In this document: positions 53,730 to 64,000 of the stretch, one piece after another
Position numbering within the stretch: the stretch's first letter is position 1
How the letters are laid out: every line of letters starts with the position of its first letter
Assembly: GCA_000733355.1 (NCBI GenBank)
Contig: JNVV01000002.1
Coordinates: 1,098,344-1,162,343, forward strand
DNA: 64,000 bases
Source: Falciphora oryzae
Taxonomy: Eukaryota > Ascomycota > Sordariomycetes > Magnaporthales > Magnaporthaceae
Direction of reading: 5' to 3'
Program-made: the position numbers and the translations under genes
The notes under the pieces: generated by a model
What the model saw: only the letters and a program-made list of their open reading frames with translations
Told to the model about the DNA's origin: nothing
Database searches by the model: none

Positions 53730-54259
53730 TCAGGCAAAGAAGCGAGCATTGCCATAGATGATGAAAAAAAAGGATAACCGGCCAAATGTAAGAAATATAA
53801 ATGTAACTTGGTCGGTACCAGATTCATCGGCTTCGGCCGAGCGCTTGGCGCGGGAGCGGCGAGAGCTGGCCACGGGCATGGCGGGCTCGTAGTCACTGTC
53901 CTCAGACCTAACCACGGTGCGGGAGCGGCGGGATCGGGCCACGGGCGCGAGCGGCTTGTCGTCGTCGCTTTCGTCGGCAGCAGGACCAGGGGCAGCGGGC
54001 TTTGGCTCCTCAGCGGCCGCAGGCATATCCTCGTCGCTGTCATCAGACTCGACCACGGACGCGAGCGGCTCGTCGACAGCAGGATTTGGCTGCTCAGGGG
54101 CAGCTGGCGGGGGCGGACCCGGGCGCCTGGCGAAGAAGGACGTGACCTGATGGCATCAGAACGTTAGGCACTGGTCATGTCTGGATATCCGATATCATGC
54201 TTACTTGGGGCAGTCCCCTCGGCAGCTTTTGCCAGCTGCTTAGCTGTACTGGGAGGCAT
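53730..54259 (-). CDS. small Asp/Ser/Arg-rich protein, gene model unresolved
   Basis: The main exon (acceptor at 54147-54149, coding from 54146 down to about 53730) reads VTSFFARRPGPPPP and then alternating acidic (ESDDSDEDM, DESDDDK) and basic (ARSRRSR, SSRRSRAKR) blocks. Upstream, the ATG at 54257-54259 starts MPPSTAKQLAKAAEGTAP, followed by a good donor (GTAAGC at 54204). The two do not join in frame: the first exon ends in phase 1, but the second needs phase 0. Either a small exon is missing, there is a one-base error, or the gene is broken. The 3' end may also be spliced. The composition suggests a nuclear protein; no family is recognised. Confidence 0.4.
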
Positions 54260-54956
54260 GGTAACGGTGTGTGTATGTCGATGCAGGTAGTGGTGTTTGG
54301 TCGTTCAGGTTTCAGGGGTTGCGGCAACAAGACGAGTATCGGTTGAGAGGAAATTCCAGTCAACGTATCGGCTCCAGATGGATGTCGATGGTCGAAACTC
54401 GCAAGTACGGCAACAGAAGAGGGCCGTTCGAATGGACGAGTCCAAGCGAAAAGTACCAGATCCAGATGGAACCGGTAACGACACCTCAGGGGCGAAGCGC
54501 AGACGTCGGGAAGATGGGAGTCCGAAGCCGGCAAGGACGGCAGTGGGCACAAAGCTCACGATAGTCGGGGTTACCACAGCGTTCTGAGCCTGGCCGAAGC
54601 GCAGGAGAAGAAGTACCACGTCCAGATGGATCGCGGTTCACTGAGTTCACCTTCTTTCCAACGATCACAACGGCCTTTAGCAAGACCAGGACGGCGAGGG
54701 CGACGGCGGCAACGACAACGAAACTCCGAGCAACAAAAGCCCGGGCGAACGAGTGCTGGCCAGGAAAAATCCAGGCACAAAACGAAGAGCACATAAAACA
54801 CCACAGTCGACAATACAGCACGGTAACGGCTGGAGAGGAAGAAAAAGAAAAGAGCACTTCGGGAACGGCAAGGTTCTATTACCTGGTGTCTCCCCCTATA
54901 AGCAGATGTGCTCGTGCAAACGGATATTCGCCATTTGTTGAAATGTAGATGGTTGA
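54260..54956. other. intergenic region
   Basis: No gene is supported. Phrases close to TACCAGATCCAGATGGA recur diverged (54456 and 54614), too little to define a repeat family. Confidence 0.35.
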
Positions 54957-55034
54957 TTGATTGACTTAGCGATCTATTGCAATGCTTTCGTGGATGATGG
55001 ACAAGCTCCTGCTCCGGTCCGACCCGAGAGACAA

Positions 55035-55331
55035 AAAGTGGACGGCCGAGAGTTCATCACATGGACGCTACTGCACTACTTTCCCGGCCCGACGACGGGC
55101 ACGCTGATGTACCGCGAGAACATGGACTTCGGCACGTATGTCGGGCAGCCGGTCGGGGTCAGCCATTTTCCCATGGAGATTATGATGGCGCCGCGCAAGT
55201 GGGCCGAGGAGGAGTGCAACGTCGTATTCTGGCGGGCGCATAAGACAGGAGGGCATTTTGCCGCCTACGAGCAACCTGCGGCGTTGACGACCGACATAAT
55301 CGAGTTCTTCAACGCTCAGTGGGTGGAATGA
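55035..55331 (+). pseudogene. C-terminal fragment of an epoxide hydrolase
   Basis: The frame open from 54957 to 55331 encodes the end of an alpha/beta-hydrolase epoxide hydrolase. The segment from about 55050 reads FITWTLLHYFPGPTTGTLMYREN, then GVSHFPMEIMMAPRKWAEEECNVVFWRAHKTGGHFAAYEQP, in which GGHFAAYEQP carries the catalytic-triad His of this family. The nucleophile Asp domain, the oxyanion HGWP motif and the first half of the lid are absent, and the 700 bp upstream contain nothing similar. At about 100 recognisable residues against the usual 300-400, it is a truncated relic. There is no in-frame ATG at the upstream end (the frame begins TTG). Confidence 0.6.
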
Positions 55332-56094
55332 GGGACACTGGATCCCTTTGAGCGCGCCGTGACATGTGGCGATAAGCGCGCGCTTTGTGGTTGCTGCCAA
55401 AAATAGCCGCCAGCACGCCGCTTTCAGGACGAGATCCATGATGGCTCGACAATGCAAGACTCTATCATCGTCATCACCGTCAACATCATCGCATGTGCGT
55501 GCAATACAGCCCAATAATAGGGTAATCACAGGGGGCGGCGGGCGGCTACCTCCCCACGCTCCCCAGACAGGCCTCCGCACAGAAGCGTCCGTGGAGCAGC
55601 AAGGCCCCCGAGCCGGCGCGACCCTAGCTGCAGCTGGTGGCGCCGGCTCAACGGCTCGCGGCCGGGGCTGGGCTGGGCCGGGCACCCGTGTTATCTGGGA
55701 GCTCGCTGCCGAAGGGTGCTGCCGTCACACGTTTGTTGGTGCTTGTGAAACCTAGGCTATCCGCAGTCAGACCAGACCGCTTGGCCGCAGCCAATCTTCA
55801 CACCATGGAGCCTGCGCCTTTGATTCGAATAAACAGCCATGTCACTTGACGTTAATTTCGCTTTGCCGCCCCGCCCCTTTGACGGCTCCCGGGCCCTGGG
55901 TTTGCGTGTTTTTTGTCCGTTCCGGCAGTCTTTGCACGTCCCCGTCAGTCAATGAATGCTACCCAAGCCTGCCAACCGTCCCGGTATCCCCTGTCTAGAC
56001 CACGACGCTTAGACCGGAAAAGGAGAGATCAAGGGAGAAAACACCAAGAATCAGAAGAGAAAAAAAAACCCTACTCTTTACATCAACAACACAA
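55332..56094. other. intergenic; promoter side of the phospholipase gene
   Basis: No gene is supported. A GC-rich palindrome lies at 55610-55649: GAGCCGGCGC and GCGCCGGCTC flank a central AGCTGCAGCT. A-rich leader sequence precedes the ATG at 56095. Confidence 0.4.
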
Positions 56095-58233
56095 ATGCCG
56101 CTGACATTGCTGATAGCCTGCCTCCTCGTCCCGCTAGCGGCCGGCCAGGGGGCAAGGAGCAACGCCACGCTGGCGCCCAGCATCGTGCAGTGTCCGCAGC
56201 GCGACGAATGGATCCGGCCGGCCAGCCGCGGCATCTCGCCGGCCGAGGAAGCGTGGGTGCGCGGGCGCAAGGGCGTGGTCGTGAGCTCGCTCGAGGCGTA
56301 CCTTTCCAACATCGACATGGGCGACTTCGACAAGGCCGACTACATCCGGCGGCTCCGGGCCGGCAGCGGCAGCAAGTGCGGCCACAAGCCCGCCGGCACC
56401 GACGCGCCCGTCATCGGCATGTGCATCAGCGGCGGCGGCTGGGCGAGCGCCATCACGGGCATCGGGGCGCTGCGCGCCTTTGACGCCCGGCAGCCCGCGT
56501 CGGTGGCGGCGGGCACGGGCGGCCTGCTGCAGTCCATGACGTACCTGTCGGGCCTGTCGGGCGGCGCGTGGCCCGTCACATCGCTCGCCGTAGGCGACTT
56601 CCCCGTCGTCGACGACATGATCGCCAGCTGGCGCACCAACATCAGCCGCGTCGACGGAGTGGCACGGGACACCCAGTGGACGGCCCGGCCCGAGACCATG
56701 TTTGGGCAGCTCGCCAACAAGGCGCTGGCCGGCTTCAACGTCAGCGTCAGCGACTTCCTCGGCCAGGCTTTCAGCTGGGAGGCCGCGCCCTACACGCACG
56801 GCGGCCTGACTTTTACCTGGAGCGGCATCGCCGGCCTAGACAAGTTTCAGAGCTTCGCCATGCCCTTCCCCATCCTCCAGTCGGTCGGTATCGACGCCGA
56901 AGATGACGAGTTTTACGGCCTGAAGGCACCGAGAATGAACAGCACGAATGTAAGCTCAGACTTTGCTGCGCCCCAAGCATCACCCGTGTCTGCCCTTATA
57001 CTGATCCTGTGCCTGCAGTGGGAATTCAACCCTTTCGAGTTTGGCACTTTTGAAGGCCCCCAGGGCGGCTTCATGCCCACCGAATGGCTAGGCACGCCCC
57101 TCAACGCCGGCAAGCCTATGAACTCCTCGCTCTGCGTCAAGGGCTTTGACAGCGTCGCCTTCGTCGTCGGTGCGTCGTGCAACGCCTTCAATTTTTGGTA
57201 CATGTCGGCCATGTCCAGCAACACCAACTGTCGCTTCTCCAAGCGGGACCTGTCGTCGTCGACGCGCGCCACCCTCACCTGGCTTGCCGAGGCCGCCTCA
57301 AAGCCGATGGCCGGAGCGTCGCGAGCAGCGTCCCGAGCCAGGCAGCGTGCCAGGGCCGTCAGGAGGACGATGCGGTCTCCCTGGACCGCGCTGCGGTCAT
57401 CGTCTTCCAAGCTCAAAAAGCGCACGCCAATATTCGCCAAGGACGACATCAACGGCATCGTCACCGTCTTCAAGTCCTTCTTCAACTACACGCTGCAGGA
57501 GCTGACCTACACGACGATCCCGAACCCGTTCCGCGGCACAAAGTTCACGCAAAACACCTTCTGGGCGCCCGAGGCGCTCGTGGTGGCCGACGGGTCCGAG
57601 ACGCTCAACGCGCTGCCCATGCACGTGCTGGCCCGCCCGGAGCGCCACGTTGACTTCATCGTCGCCTGGGACGACGCCGAGGACGTGCCGCTGCAGTGGA
57701 ACAACGGCACGAACCTGCACAACTCGTACCTGCAGTCGCTGCACAACCCGCAGGGCCCGATCCCGTTCCCCAAGGTGCCGCCGCCGACCACGTTCGTGAC
57801 GCGCGGCTACAACCGCCGCCCCGTCCTGTTCGGCTGCGACACCACTCTCACCACGACGCCGGAGCGGGGGTACGAGAGCCCCATAGTACTGTACCTCGCC
57901 AACGCGCCCTACAGCGCCTACACCAACTACTCGGACTTCCAGTCGGCGCTCTCGCTCGAGCAGACGCGTGAGGTCATGGTCAACAGCTTCGATCTTGCAA
58001 CGCAGGGCAACGGCACCCTGGCCGCCGACTGGCCGCGCTGCCTGGCCTGCGCCGCCGTCGAGCGCAGCCGCGCCAGGCTGGGCATGCCGCCCGCCGCCGC
58101 CTGCACCGCCTGCTTCACCAAGTGGTGCTGGGACGGCACCGAGGACAGCGGGCCTGTGGGTGTGGTGGACCTGCAGATGGCCCTCAACCCGGGGGTGAGG
58201 TTTGCGGAATGGAACAAGACGCATCCATTTTAA
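56095..58233 (+). CDS. secreted lysophospholipase / phospholipase B
   Basis: Two exons, 56095-56949 and 57019-58233, give 689 residues. The 69-nt intron keeps the frame open if unspliced; removing it restores the family junction MNSTN-WEFNPFEFGTFEG. A signal peptide (about 1-18) is followed by the PLA2-type catalytic domain, with S155 in GLSGGAW and D476 in VADGSETLN as the Ser-Asp dyad. The oxyanion GGGW loop (CISGGGWAS) is intact. The C-terminal Cys-rich tail (CLACAAVERS, ACTACFTKWCWDGT) is typical. No GPI signal is present, so it is probably secreted. Residues about 383-419 are abnormally Arg/Ser-rich and look like a locally shifted frame (see findings). It removes acyl chains from phospholipids and lysophospholipids. 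Confidence 0.88.
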   Translation: MPLTLLIACLLVPLAAGQGARSNATLAPSIVQCPQRDEWIRPASRGISPAEEAWVRGRKGVVVSSLEAYLSNIDMGDFDKADYIRRLRAGSGSKCGHKPAGTDAPVIGMCISGGGWASAITGIGALRAFDARQPASVAAGTGGLLQSMTYLSGLSGGAWPVTSLAVGDFPVVDDMIASWRTNISRVDGVARDTQWTARPETMFGQLANKALAGFNVSVSDFLGQAFSWEAAPYTHGGLTFTWSGIAGLDKFQSFAMPFPILQSVGIDAEDDEFYGLKAPRMNSTNVSSDFAAPQASPVSALILILCLQWEFNPFEFGTFEGPQGGFMPTEWLGTPLNAGKPMNSSLCVKGFDSVAFVVGASCNAFNFWYMSAMSSNTNCRFSKRDLSSSTRATLTWLAEAASKPMAGASRAASRARQRARAVRRTMRSPWTALRSSSSKLKKRTPIFAKDDINGIVTVFKSFFNYTLQELTYTTIPNPFRGTKFTQNTFWAPEALVVADGSETLNALPMHVLARPERHVDFIVAWDDAEDVPLQWNNGTNLHNSYLQSLHNPQGPIPFPKVPPPTTFVTRGYNRRPVLFGCDTTLTTTPERGYESPIVLYLANAPYSAYTNYSDFQSALSLEQTREVMVNSFDLATQGNGTLAADWPRCLACAAVERSRARLGMPPAAACTACFTKWCWDGTEDSGPVGVVDLQMALNPGVRFAEWNKTHPF

Positions 58234-58339
58234 TTCGTGGTGGAGAAGAGAAGACGAAGTAAAAAAAAAAAAAAAAAAGGTTTCAAGTAGTTTAATTTTA
58301 ATCGCCACTTCATTTCCTGACCAGGATGGCCATCCGAGT

Positions 58340-59490
58340 TCACGCCTGGATCAGCAGGCTGGTGACAAGTTTGCCCCTGTTGGCGCCCTTGAACAGGCTC
58401 ATGAATATCTCGGGCTGTTTCTCGATGCCGGCCTCGACCACCATCTCGGAGTTGGTCAGCTCGACGCGCCCGTCCTGGACAGCCGCAAGCAAGTCCGCCA
58501 TCATAGCCGGCACTTTGTCTATATAATCAAGCATAATAAAGCCTTTGACAGAGAGACCGGACGAAACAACCTCGAACATGTTCCGCAGGGTCATGGGCTC
58601 GGTCGAGTTGTACGTCGACACGAGGCCGCACACAACGACGCGTCCAAATTTCTTGACGCGGGTGAGCATCAAATCCAAAATCCTGCCGCCCACGTTGTCG
58701 AAGTACAGGTCGACTTCGTCCGGCGTCGCAGCCTTGAGGTCCTGCTCAAATGTGGGGCTGTTATAGTTGAGGCACTCGTGTGCGCCCAGGTCGTTCTTGA
58801 CAAACTGGCACTTCTCGTCGCTTCCCGCGATGCCGATGACGCGCCCGGCCCCGAGGATGTGGAGAGCGATCTGCACTACCATGGAGCCCGTGGCGCCCGC
58901 GGCGGCGGACACCACGACCGTCTGGCCCGGCTTGAGCTCGCCGACGTGGGCGAGCCCCGTGTAGGCCGTCAGGCCCGAGGCCCCCAAGGCCCCCACGTAG
59001 TTTGTGAGGGAGATGCCCTCGGGCGGGGGCGAGGGGAGCGGGACGGAGTGGGAGACGTCGAGGATGACGTGCTCACCCCTTGATTTTTGGTGGAGATAAT
59101 TAGCTAGCGCACACGGCTTCTATTGTCGTACGAGGTCGCCACGAACCAGCAGCCGAGGTGGTAGTCCATTAGCACGTCGCCGGGCTTGAAGCGGTCGCTC
59201 CGGGACTCGAGGACCACGGCGATGACGCCGGCGCGCATGGCCTGGCCGACCTCGACCAGGGGCACGTAGTAGCGCTCGGGTGCGACGGTGGTGGAGACGA
59301 AGCCCCGCAGGCCCGTGTCGTTAGATATATACCGCACCTTCGCGAGCACCTCGCCGTCCTTCAGGGCCGGTAGCGGCATCTCCTGCAGCCGCCAGGTGGC
59401 ATCGGGCCCGCCCGAGAGGATGGGGAGACCTTCTGGCTTGTTGGCCAGGACCCACTGCCTCGTGGTTGTTGGTCTCGCGGGAGGTGACAT
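58340..59490 (-). CDS. NADP-dependent medium-chain reductase (PTGR/alkenal reductase type)
   Basis: Two exons on the minus strand, 59132-59490 and 58340-59078, give 365 residues; the 53-nt intron has donor GTACGA, branch AGCTAAT and acceptor AAG. The protein is a zinc-free MDR reductase. The N-terminal GroES-like part (RQWVLANKPEGLP...VRYISNDTGLRGF) is of the leukotriene-B4-dehydrogenase/curcumin-reductase type. GASGLTAYTGL precedes the nucleotide-binding AAAGATGSMVVQIA (AxxGxxG), and DLYFDNVGGRILD is the conserved DNVGG motif. Such enzymes reduce the double bond of alpha,beta-unsaturated carbonyls with NADPH. It is convergent with the phospholipase gene (about 106 bp between the stops), and an A17 tract separates them. 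Confidence 0.88.
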
Positions 59491-60468
59491 GGTGAGGGCT
59501 GGGAGGGTTCAGATGGTGTTCCGATTATGCTGAGGATGCTCGCTGGAGTTGAGAGATGATCCGAGGAACTGATATTTAAGAGGGGCAAAGACGGGACTCA
59601 CCAGGGGGCAAACGTGAGGCCGTCCGTCCCACTGACCCCCCTGGTTACTAATCGCCCCTGAGCCAAAACGATGTTGAGCCCAGAGGGAGGAGGTGCCGAG
59701 ACAGCCCTTTCCCAAGGTCCCCCCAGACTGGCACATTGAATGCCATTTCCCCCGCGCTTTCTTCTCCCTGTCAAAAAGAGGTCCCGAGGGTTCTTTTACG
59801 CCAGAAACCCAGCATCCGCAGCCGGTCCAGCATGCCAGTTCTGGCACGAGGCCGATGATGCATACGTAGTATGTCTGTCGAGGCGGCGACGCCGAGAGTA
59901 CTGGGAAGACGCTGTCATCTTGGCGGTATGCAAAAGATATTGCGCTTTTATCGCGTGACTCCCGTGTCGACCGCGTACCCTGCCAAGTCCGAGGAGGGTG
60001 GCTGTTAGGGCAAAGGTCGGATCACCACCACTAAAATTCGATGGCTGAAAGGATTAGGTGAGCAGTGTTGAGGACCGAGACGCAGACCGGGTACCTGTCC
60101 CCCGCCCCACAATCTCGATAAGCTCCAAGCATCGGGCACCACCTGGCGGTCCACCCACCCCGCCAACGACGTCAGCTCCAGCGCGTCGGTCAGGGCAAAC
60201 TGCCTCCACTGTGCTGGTATTATTCAAAGGTGGGGGTGCCGAGCCGGCCGACGACCTGGCTTCCAGAACCGGGCAGCTGCTTCGGTTCCAAGAGAAAAGC
60301 ACCACCCACATGCCCGGAAGCACCAAGCATCGCCACGTCCCCCTGCCTCCGCCCTGCATGGCGTAGCCTCGGACGAGCCTCCCTCATCATCCCGTCGTCC
60401 CTCAAGAACACCTCCAGAACCCCCGCTGCGTGCCTCGGCTGCCTCGGCTTCTCCCGGGCCAAGCCAAG
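59491..60468. promoter_or_regulatory. divergent promoter between the reductase and DUF255 genes
   Basis: 978 bp lies between start codons. No TATA box is clear and no gene is supported inside. Confidence 0.4.
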
Positions 60469-63322
60469 ATGATGTCAGCTCAGCTGCAGCAGGCCGTCAC
60501 CACAGCGCCCGCTCAGGCTGCTGAGCGAGATCCCGCGCGCGCAGGAACCGCAACGGCATCCAGCCCTCTTGCGCACAATGCTTCTGGTCAGGGCGCTTCT
60601 GGGCTTCGGTCCACTGCCGCTGCCGCCTCCGTTCCCGCCTGGCCTTTGCTCAATCGGGCTGGCGACAGCTCCAGCCCGTACGTGCGGGCACATCGAGACA
60701 CTCCGGTCGCGTGGCAGCTGCTCGATGACGAGACCATAGAGCGAGCCAGGAGAGAGAATAAGCTTGTCTTTCTTCACATTGGCTTCAAAGCTTGCCACTG
60801 TGCGTTCTCCGTATCGACAAACCATTGACGCATGATTCAACATGGAAGACGTGCACGGCCATTCGTTTCCTCCTGATTTGCTAACCCACACAATCTACCT
60901 CGCAGACTGCCGCCTCACCACCCAGGACTCATTCTGCAACCCGTCCGTCGCCTCCCTGCTCAATTCGGCCTTCGTCCCCGTCATAGTGGATCGTGAGGAG
61001 CGCCCAGACATCGACAGCATCTACATGAACTACATCCAGGCCGTCAACAGCGCTGGCGGCTGGCCCTTGAACCTGTTCCTCACCCCTGAGCTCGAGCCTG
61101 TATTCGGCGGCACGTACTGGCCCGGCCCCACTCGTGGCGACTCTGTCGTTGGTAGCTATGCCGAGAGCCTGGACGGTGAGGACGATGAGAAGCTAGACTT
61201 CCTAGCCATACTCAAGAAACTGCAAAAAGTCTGGACGGAGCAGGAGACCAAGTGCCGAACCGAAGCCAAGGATATTGTCCTTCAGCTCCGCGAGTTCGCT
61301 GCTGAGGGAACCTTGGGTACGAAAAGGAGTATTAGACTCACAACTCTGCCTGCCAGCACCGGTTTGGAAAACTCGAGCATCCAGGACGACGTGGGAGCAG
61401 AACCGGCCCCGCCCCCCACGCTCGTCGAGCCAGCCACGGCCACGGCCGCTGCAGCAGACTTAGACGTCGACCTCGACCAGCTCGAGGAAGCTTACTCGCA
61501 CATTTCCGGGACCTTTGACCGGACCGACGGCGGGTTCAACTTGGCGCCCAAGTTCCCAACCCCGCCCAAGCTCACATTTCTTCTCCGCTTAGGCAGGTTT
61601 CCTTCAGCCGTAGCTGACGTGCTGGGCGGCCCCGACGAGATCGCCCATGCGACGCACATGGCAGTGCACACGCTGCGCAAGCTGAGAGACTCGGGCTTGA
61701 GAGACCACATAGGCGCAGGATTCTCCCGATACAGTGCCACGGCCGACTGGTCCATGCCGCACTTTGAGAAGATGGTCGCAGATAATGCGCTTCTGCTCGG
61801 TGTCTATCTGGACGCCTGGCTCGGTATCGTGGCTGCCTCACCAGGAACGACTTTGTCACTCGACAATGAGTTCGCCGATGTCGTCCTTGAGCTGGCGAAC
61901 TACTTCACAAGCGACCCAGTCCGGACGCCAGAGGGCCTCTTCGCCACTAGCGAGGCATCCGATTCGTTTTATCGCAAGGGTGACAGGCACATGCGCGAGG
62001 GTGGGTACTACCTCTGGACCAGGCGAGAGTTTGACATGACGGTCCGCGATGTTGGCAACACCAGCGTCCCTGGTGCTGTGGGTGGCGCCGGGACTAGTAG
62101 TGGCGAGCTGGCCGCACAGGTGGCTGCAGCGCACTGGAATGTGCTGGAGCATGGAAATGTGCCGCGCGACCATGACCCCCACGACGAGTTCATCAACCAG
62201 AACGTGCTACGCGTTGTCAAAAACGAAGCAGCGCTGGGATCCGCATTTGGAATCTCGGCTGACGGTGTGCGCCGGATCCTGGCTGGTGCCCGTGAGAGGC
62301 TCCGTTCGCGCCGGGAGCGGGAGCGGGTAGCACCTGAGGCTGACGATCAGGTGGTTCTGAGCGTCAACGCTCTGGCCGTCACCTCGCTCGCTCGCGCAGG
62401 CGCTGTACTCATCGAGTCCGGACTGGACACTAACAGGGGAGCTGGATATGTCTCAGCTGCGGAGACGGCTATCAAGGAGATCAAAGGCAGGATGTGGGAT
62501 CCCGAGGTGGGGAAGCTCTACAGGACATTAAGGGCCGGAGTAAGGGGCCAGACGGAGGCGCTGGCCGAAGACTATGCTTTCCTTATCGAGGCTCTGCTTT
62601 ACCTTTACGAGGTTACAGGACGCGACGATGTCCTGAACTGGGCAGACGACCTTCAGAGTGAGTTGGAGCTTCTTTCTTCCCCAGCCAGCCTTGCATCCCT
62701 AAAACCACAGGGATCGTTGTTTAACTAACCTCGGATTTCTAACTTTGTTCTAGAGAAGCAAATCGAGCTCTTTTACGACCACACCGCTACCGACGAGCAT
62801 GACCTGGCAGCCGCACCTCATCACCTATCGTCATCTGGCGGGTTCTACGCCACCGCCGAGTCTGCACCGCATGTGATTCTCCGGCTAAAGGACGGAATGG
62901 ACACTTCCCAGCCGTCGACAAACGCCGTCTCAGCCTCGAACCTCTTCCGTCTGGCCCTGATCCTTGGCAGCACCAGGGGCAGCAGGAGACAGAGCGTCAG
63001 CGCGGGCGTCGCAAACCCGACGGTGCAAAGCCTTACCGGATACGACTACGAGAGACTTGCCCGCGAGACGGTGAGGGCGTTCGAGGTTGAGATGCTACAA
63101 TACCCCTGGCTCTTCTCTGGCTTGTTAACGTCTGTGGTTACGGCGCGGCTCGGCGGCGAGTTGCAGTCGGTCGTTGGAGTAGGCGAGGAGACGGCCCGCC
63201 AGGTTAAGAGGGAGTTCTTCTCCAAGCCAAGGGCGGCACTGCGGGCGCTTGTACACGCCAAACAGATAGCCACCTCGACCACAGTCCCTCCTGGGAGAGT
63301 TGCGGCTGGTCCAGGTGCCTAG
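60469..63322 (+). CDS. DUF255 / SPATA20 (YyaL)-type thioredoxin-fold protein
   Basis: Three exons (60469-60799, 60906-62657, 62754-63322) give 883 residues. The start is the first of two adjacent ATGs. The first junction restores the DUF255 motif GFKACHYCRLTTQDSF, with a C109-x2-C112 pair (CHYC, where many orthologues have CHWC). VDREERPDID and NSAGGWPLNLFLTPELEPVFGGTYWPG are further family signatures. The C-terminal two thirds are an alpha/alpha toroid-like region (GGFNLAPKFPTP, DHIGAGFSRYSATADWSMPHFEKM, DQVVLSVNALAVTSLARAG). The family is conserved from bacteria to humans with no settled biochemical role; a redox or sugar-related function has been inferred from the folds. Insertions of Ala/Ser-rich sequence lie at about 25-65 and 280-320. 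Confidence 0.9.
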
Positions 63323-64000
63323 TGGGCATCCCAGACAGCTCCAGGAGGTAGCAAGCTTTAGAATGAGGGTAAGGCTGGCATTGAAACTCCCCAAAGTCCT
63401 TTCAAACCCCTGGGGGTTGACAGACGCACCGCCGGAACACAGAAGACTTTTCTGGATGGTTTTCTTTTCCTAAGATGACATGTCCTGGAGTTGGTTCGCT
63501 TTCTTCATCATTCCTCTATCATGAGGAGGCTTTTGGTTCATATGTTGGGACACCGTTTTGATTCAGATACCTCAGATACCTCAGATACAGGTGAGAATAG
63601 TACAGGCCGAATCGGCCATGCGTTGTATTCTTGGTCGCACAAAAGGGGTCTTGCCATCCGAGCACAGATGCTGGAACGCTCTTGTCATGGAACAAATGTC
63701 TCGAGTATGTTTGCAACGCAGATAGTGATCGTCTCGTGTTTTGACGACACGTCCGAATGTTCACATGTACGCCCTGACTTGGTGGAACAAGAATGCGGTG
63801 GCACCGCCTGTGCTGCCTTTCAGGCCGTTGTCGTTGAGGGTTCTGAGGAAACGATCCAGACGCGGGGGGAAAATGTGAAGGATTAAGAGAAGATGACGAG
63901 TGTGACAACTAACTGAGAGGCAGTCCGCCGGGTCGCGACCCATATTGGACCATCCCGGATTTTGTTGAATTGAGGATCTTATTCTGCTTCCTTCTCGAGC
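63323..64000. other. 3' flank to the right edge
   Basis: No gene is supported. A short direct repeat of ATACCTCAG occurs near 63569-63590. Confidence 0.4.

Overview
The window is a piece of filamentous fungal (Pezizomycotina, most likely Sordariomycetes) nuclear DNA. The evidence is GC-rich coding DNA, short introns (about 43 to 96 nt, plus two longer ones) with GTRNGT donors, CTAAC-like branch sites and YAG acceptors, and gene families typical of that group: a CFEM GPI-anchored protein, secreted phospholipase B, a fungal V-ATPase c' subunit, a Rom2-type RhoGEF, a berberine-bridge-like oxidase and DUF255. Two assembly gaps (N runs) lie at 18626-18766 and 41361-41391. Exon boundaries below were worked out by hand from splice sites and reading frame. 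No transcript or database search was available.

Layout, left to right. 0-14.5 kb: the 3' end of a Ser-rich protein, an AlkB-like 2OG-Fe(II) dioxygenase, a three-exon FAD-linked (BBE-like) oxidase, a palindromic fold-back element of about 340 bp, an Asp-rich C2H2 protein (-), a dienelactone hydrolase with a likely mitochondrial presequence (-), a tRNA-like Pol III relic, an Arg/Ser-rich protein, and the Vms1/ANKZF1 ribosome-quality-control factor. 14.5-31.4 kb: a gene-poor stretch holding only the CFEM adhesin-like gene and a three-exon Cys-rich microprotein gene. It also has an AT-rich degenerate repeat island, a spaced perfect inverted repeat and many microsatellites, including (CAG)24. 31.4-40 kb: the Rom2-like RhoGEF (-), divergent from the V-ATPase proteolipid VMA11 (+), then a Met-Gly-repeat protein (-). 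40-50 kb: a gene desert, a 1349-residue coiled-coil membrane protein with Trp-rich C-terminal repeats (-), and the Smc5/6 kleisin Nse4 (-). 50-64 kb: VPS34 (divergent from NSE4), an unresolved Asp/Ser/Arg-rich gene (-), a truncated epoxide hydrolase relic, phospholipase B (+) convergent with an MDR-family reductase (-), and a DUF255/SPATA20-type protein (+).

The genes do not form an operon or an evident biosynthetic cluster. Most are ordinary housekeeping loci: vacuolar acidification and trafficking (VMA11, VPS34), cell-wall integrity signalling (RhoGEF), ribosome quality control (VMS1) and SMC5/6 (NSE4). I saw no CRISPR array, intact transposase, retroelement ORF, rRNA or confidently intact tRNA. 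The less ordinary items are the fold-back element, the 31-bp perfect inverted repeat, the W-repeat coiled-coil protein, the Cys-rich microprotein, the seven-cysteine CFEM domain, the probable paired frameshift in the phospholipase, and the epoxide hydrolase fragment.
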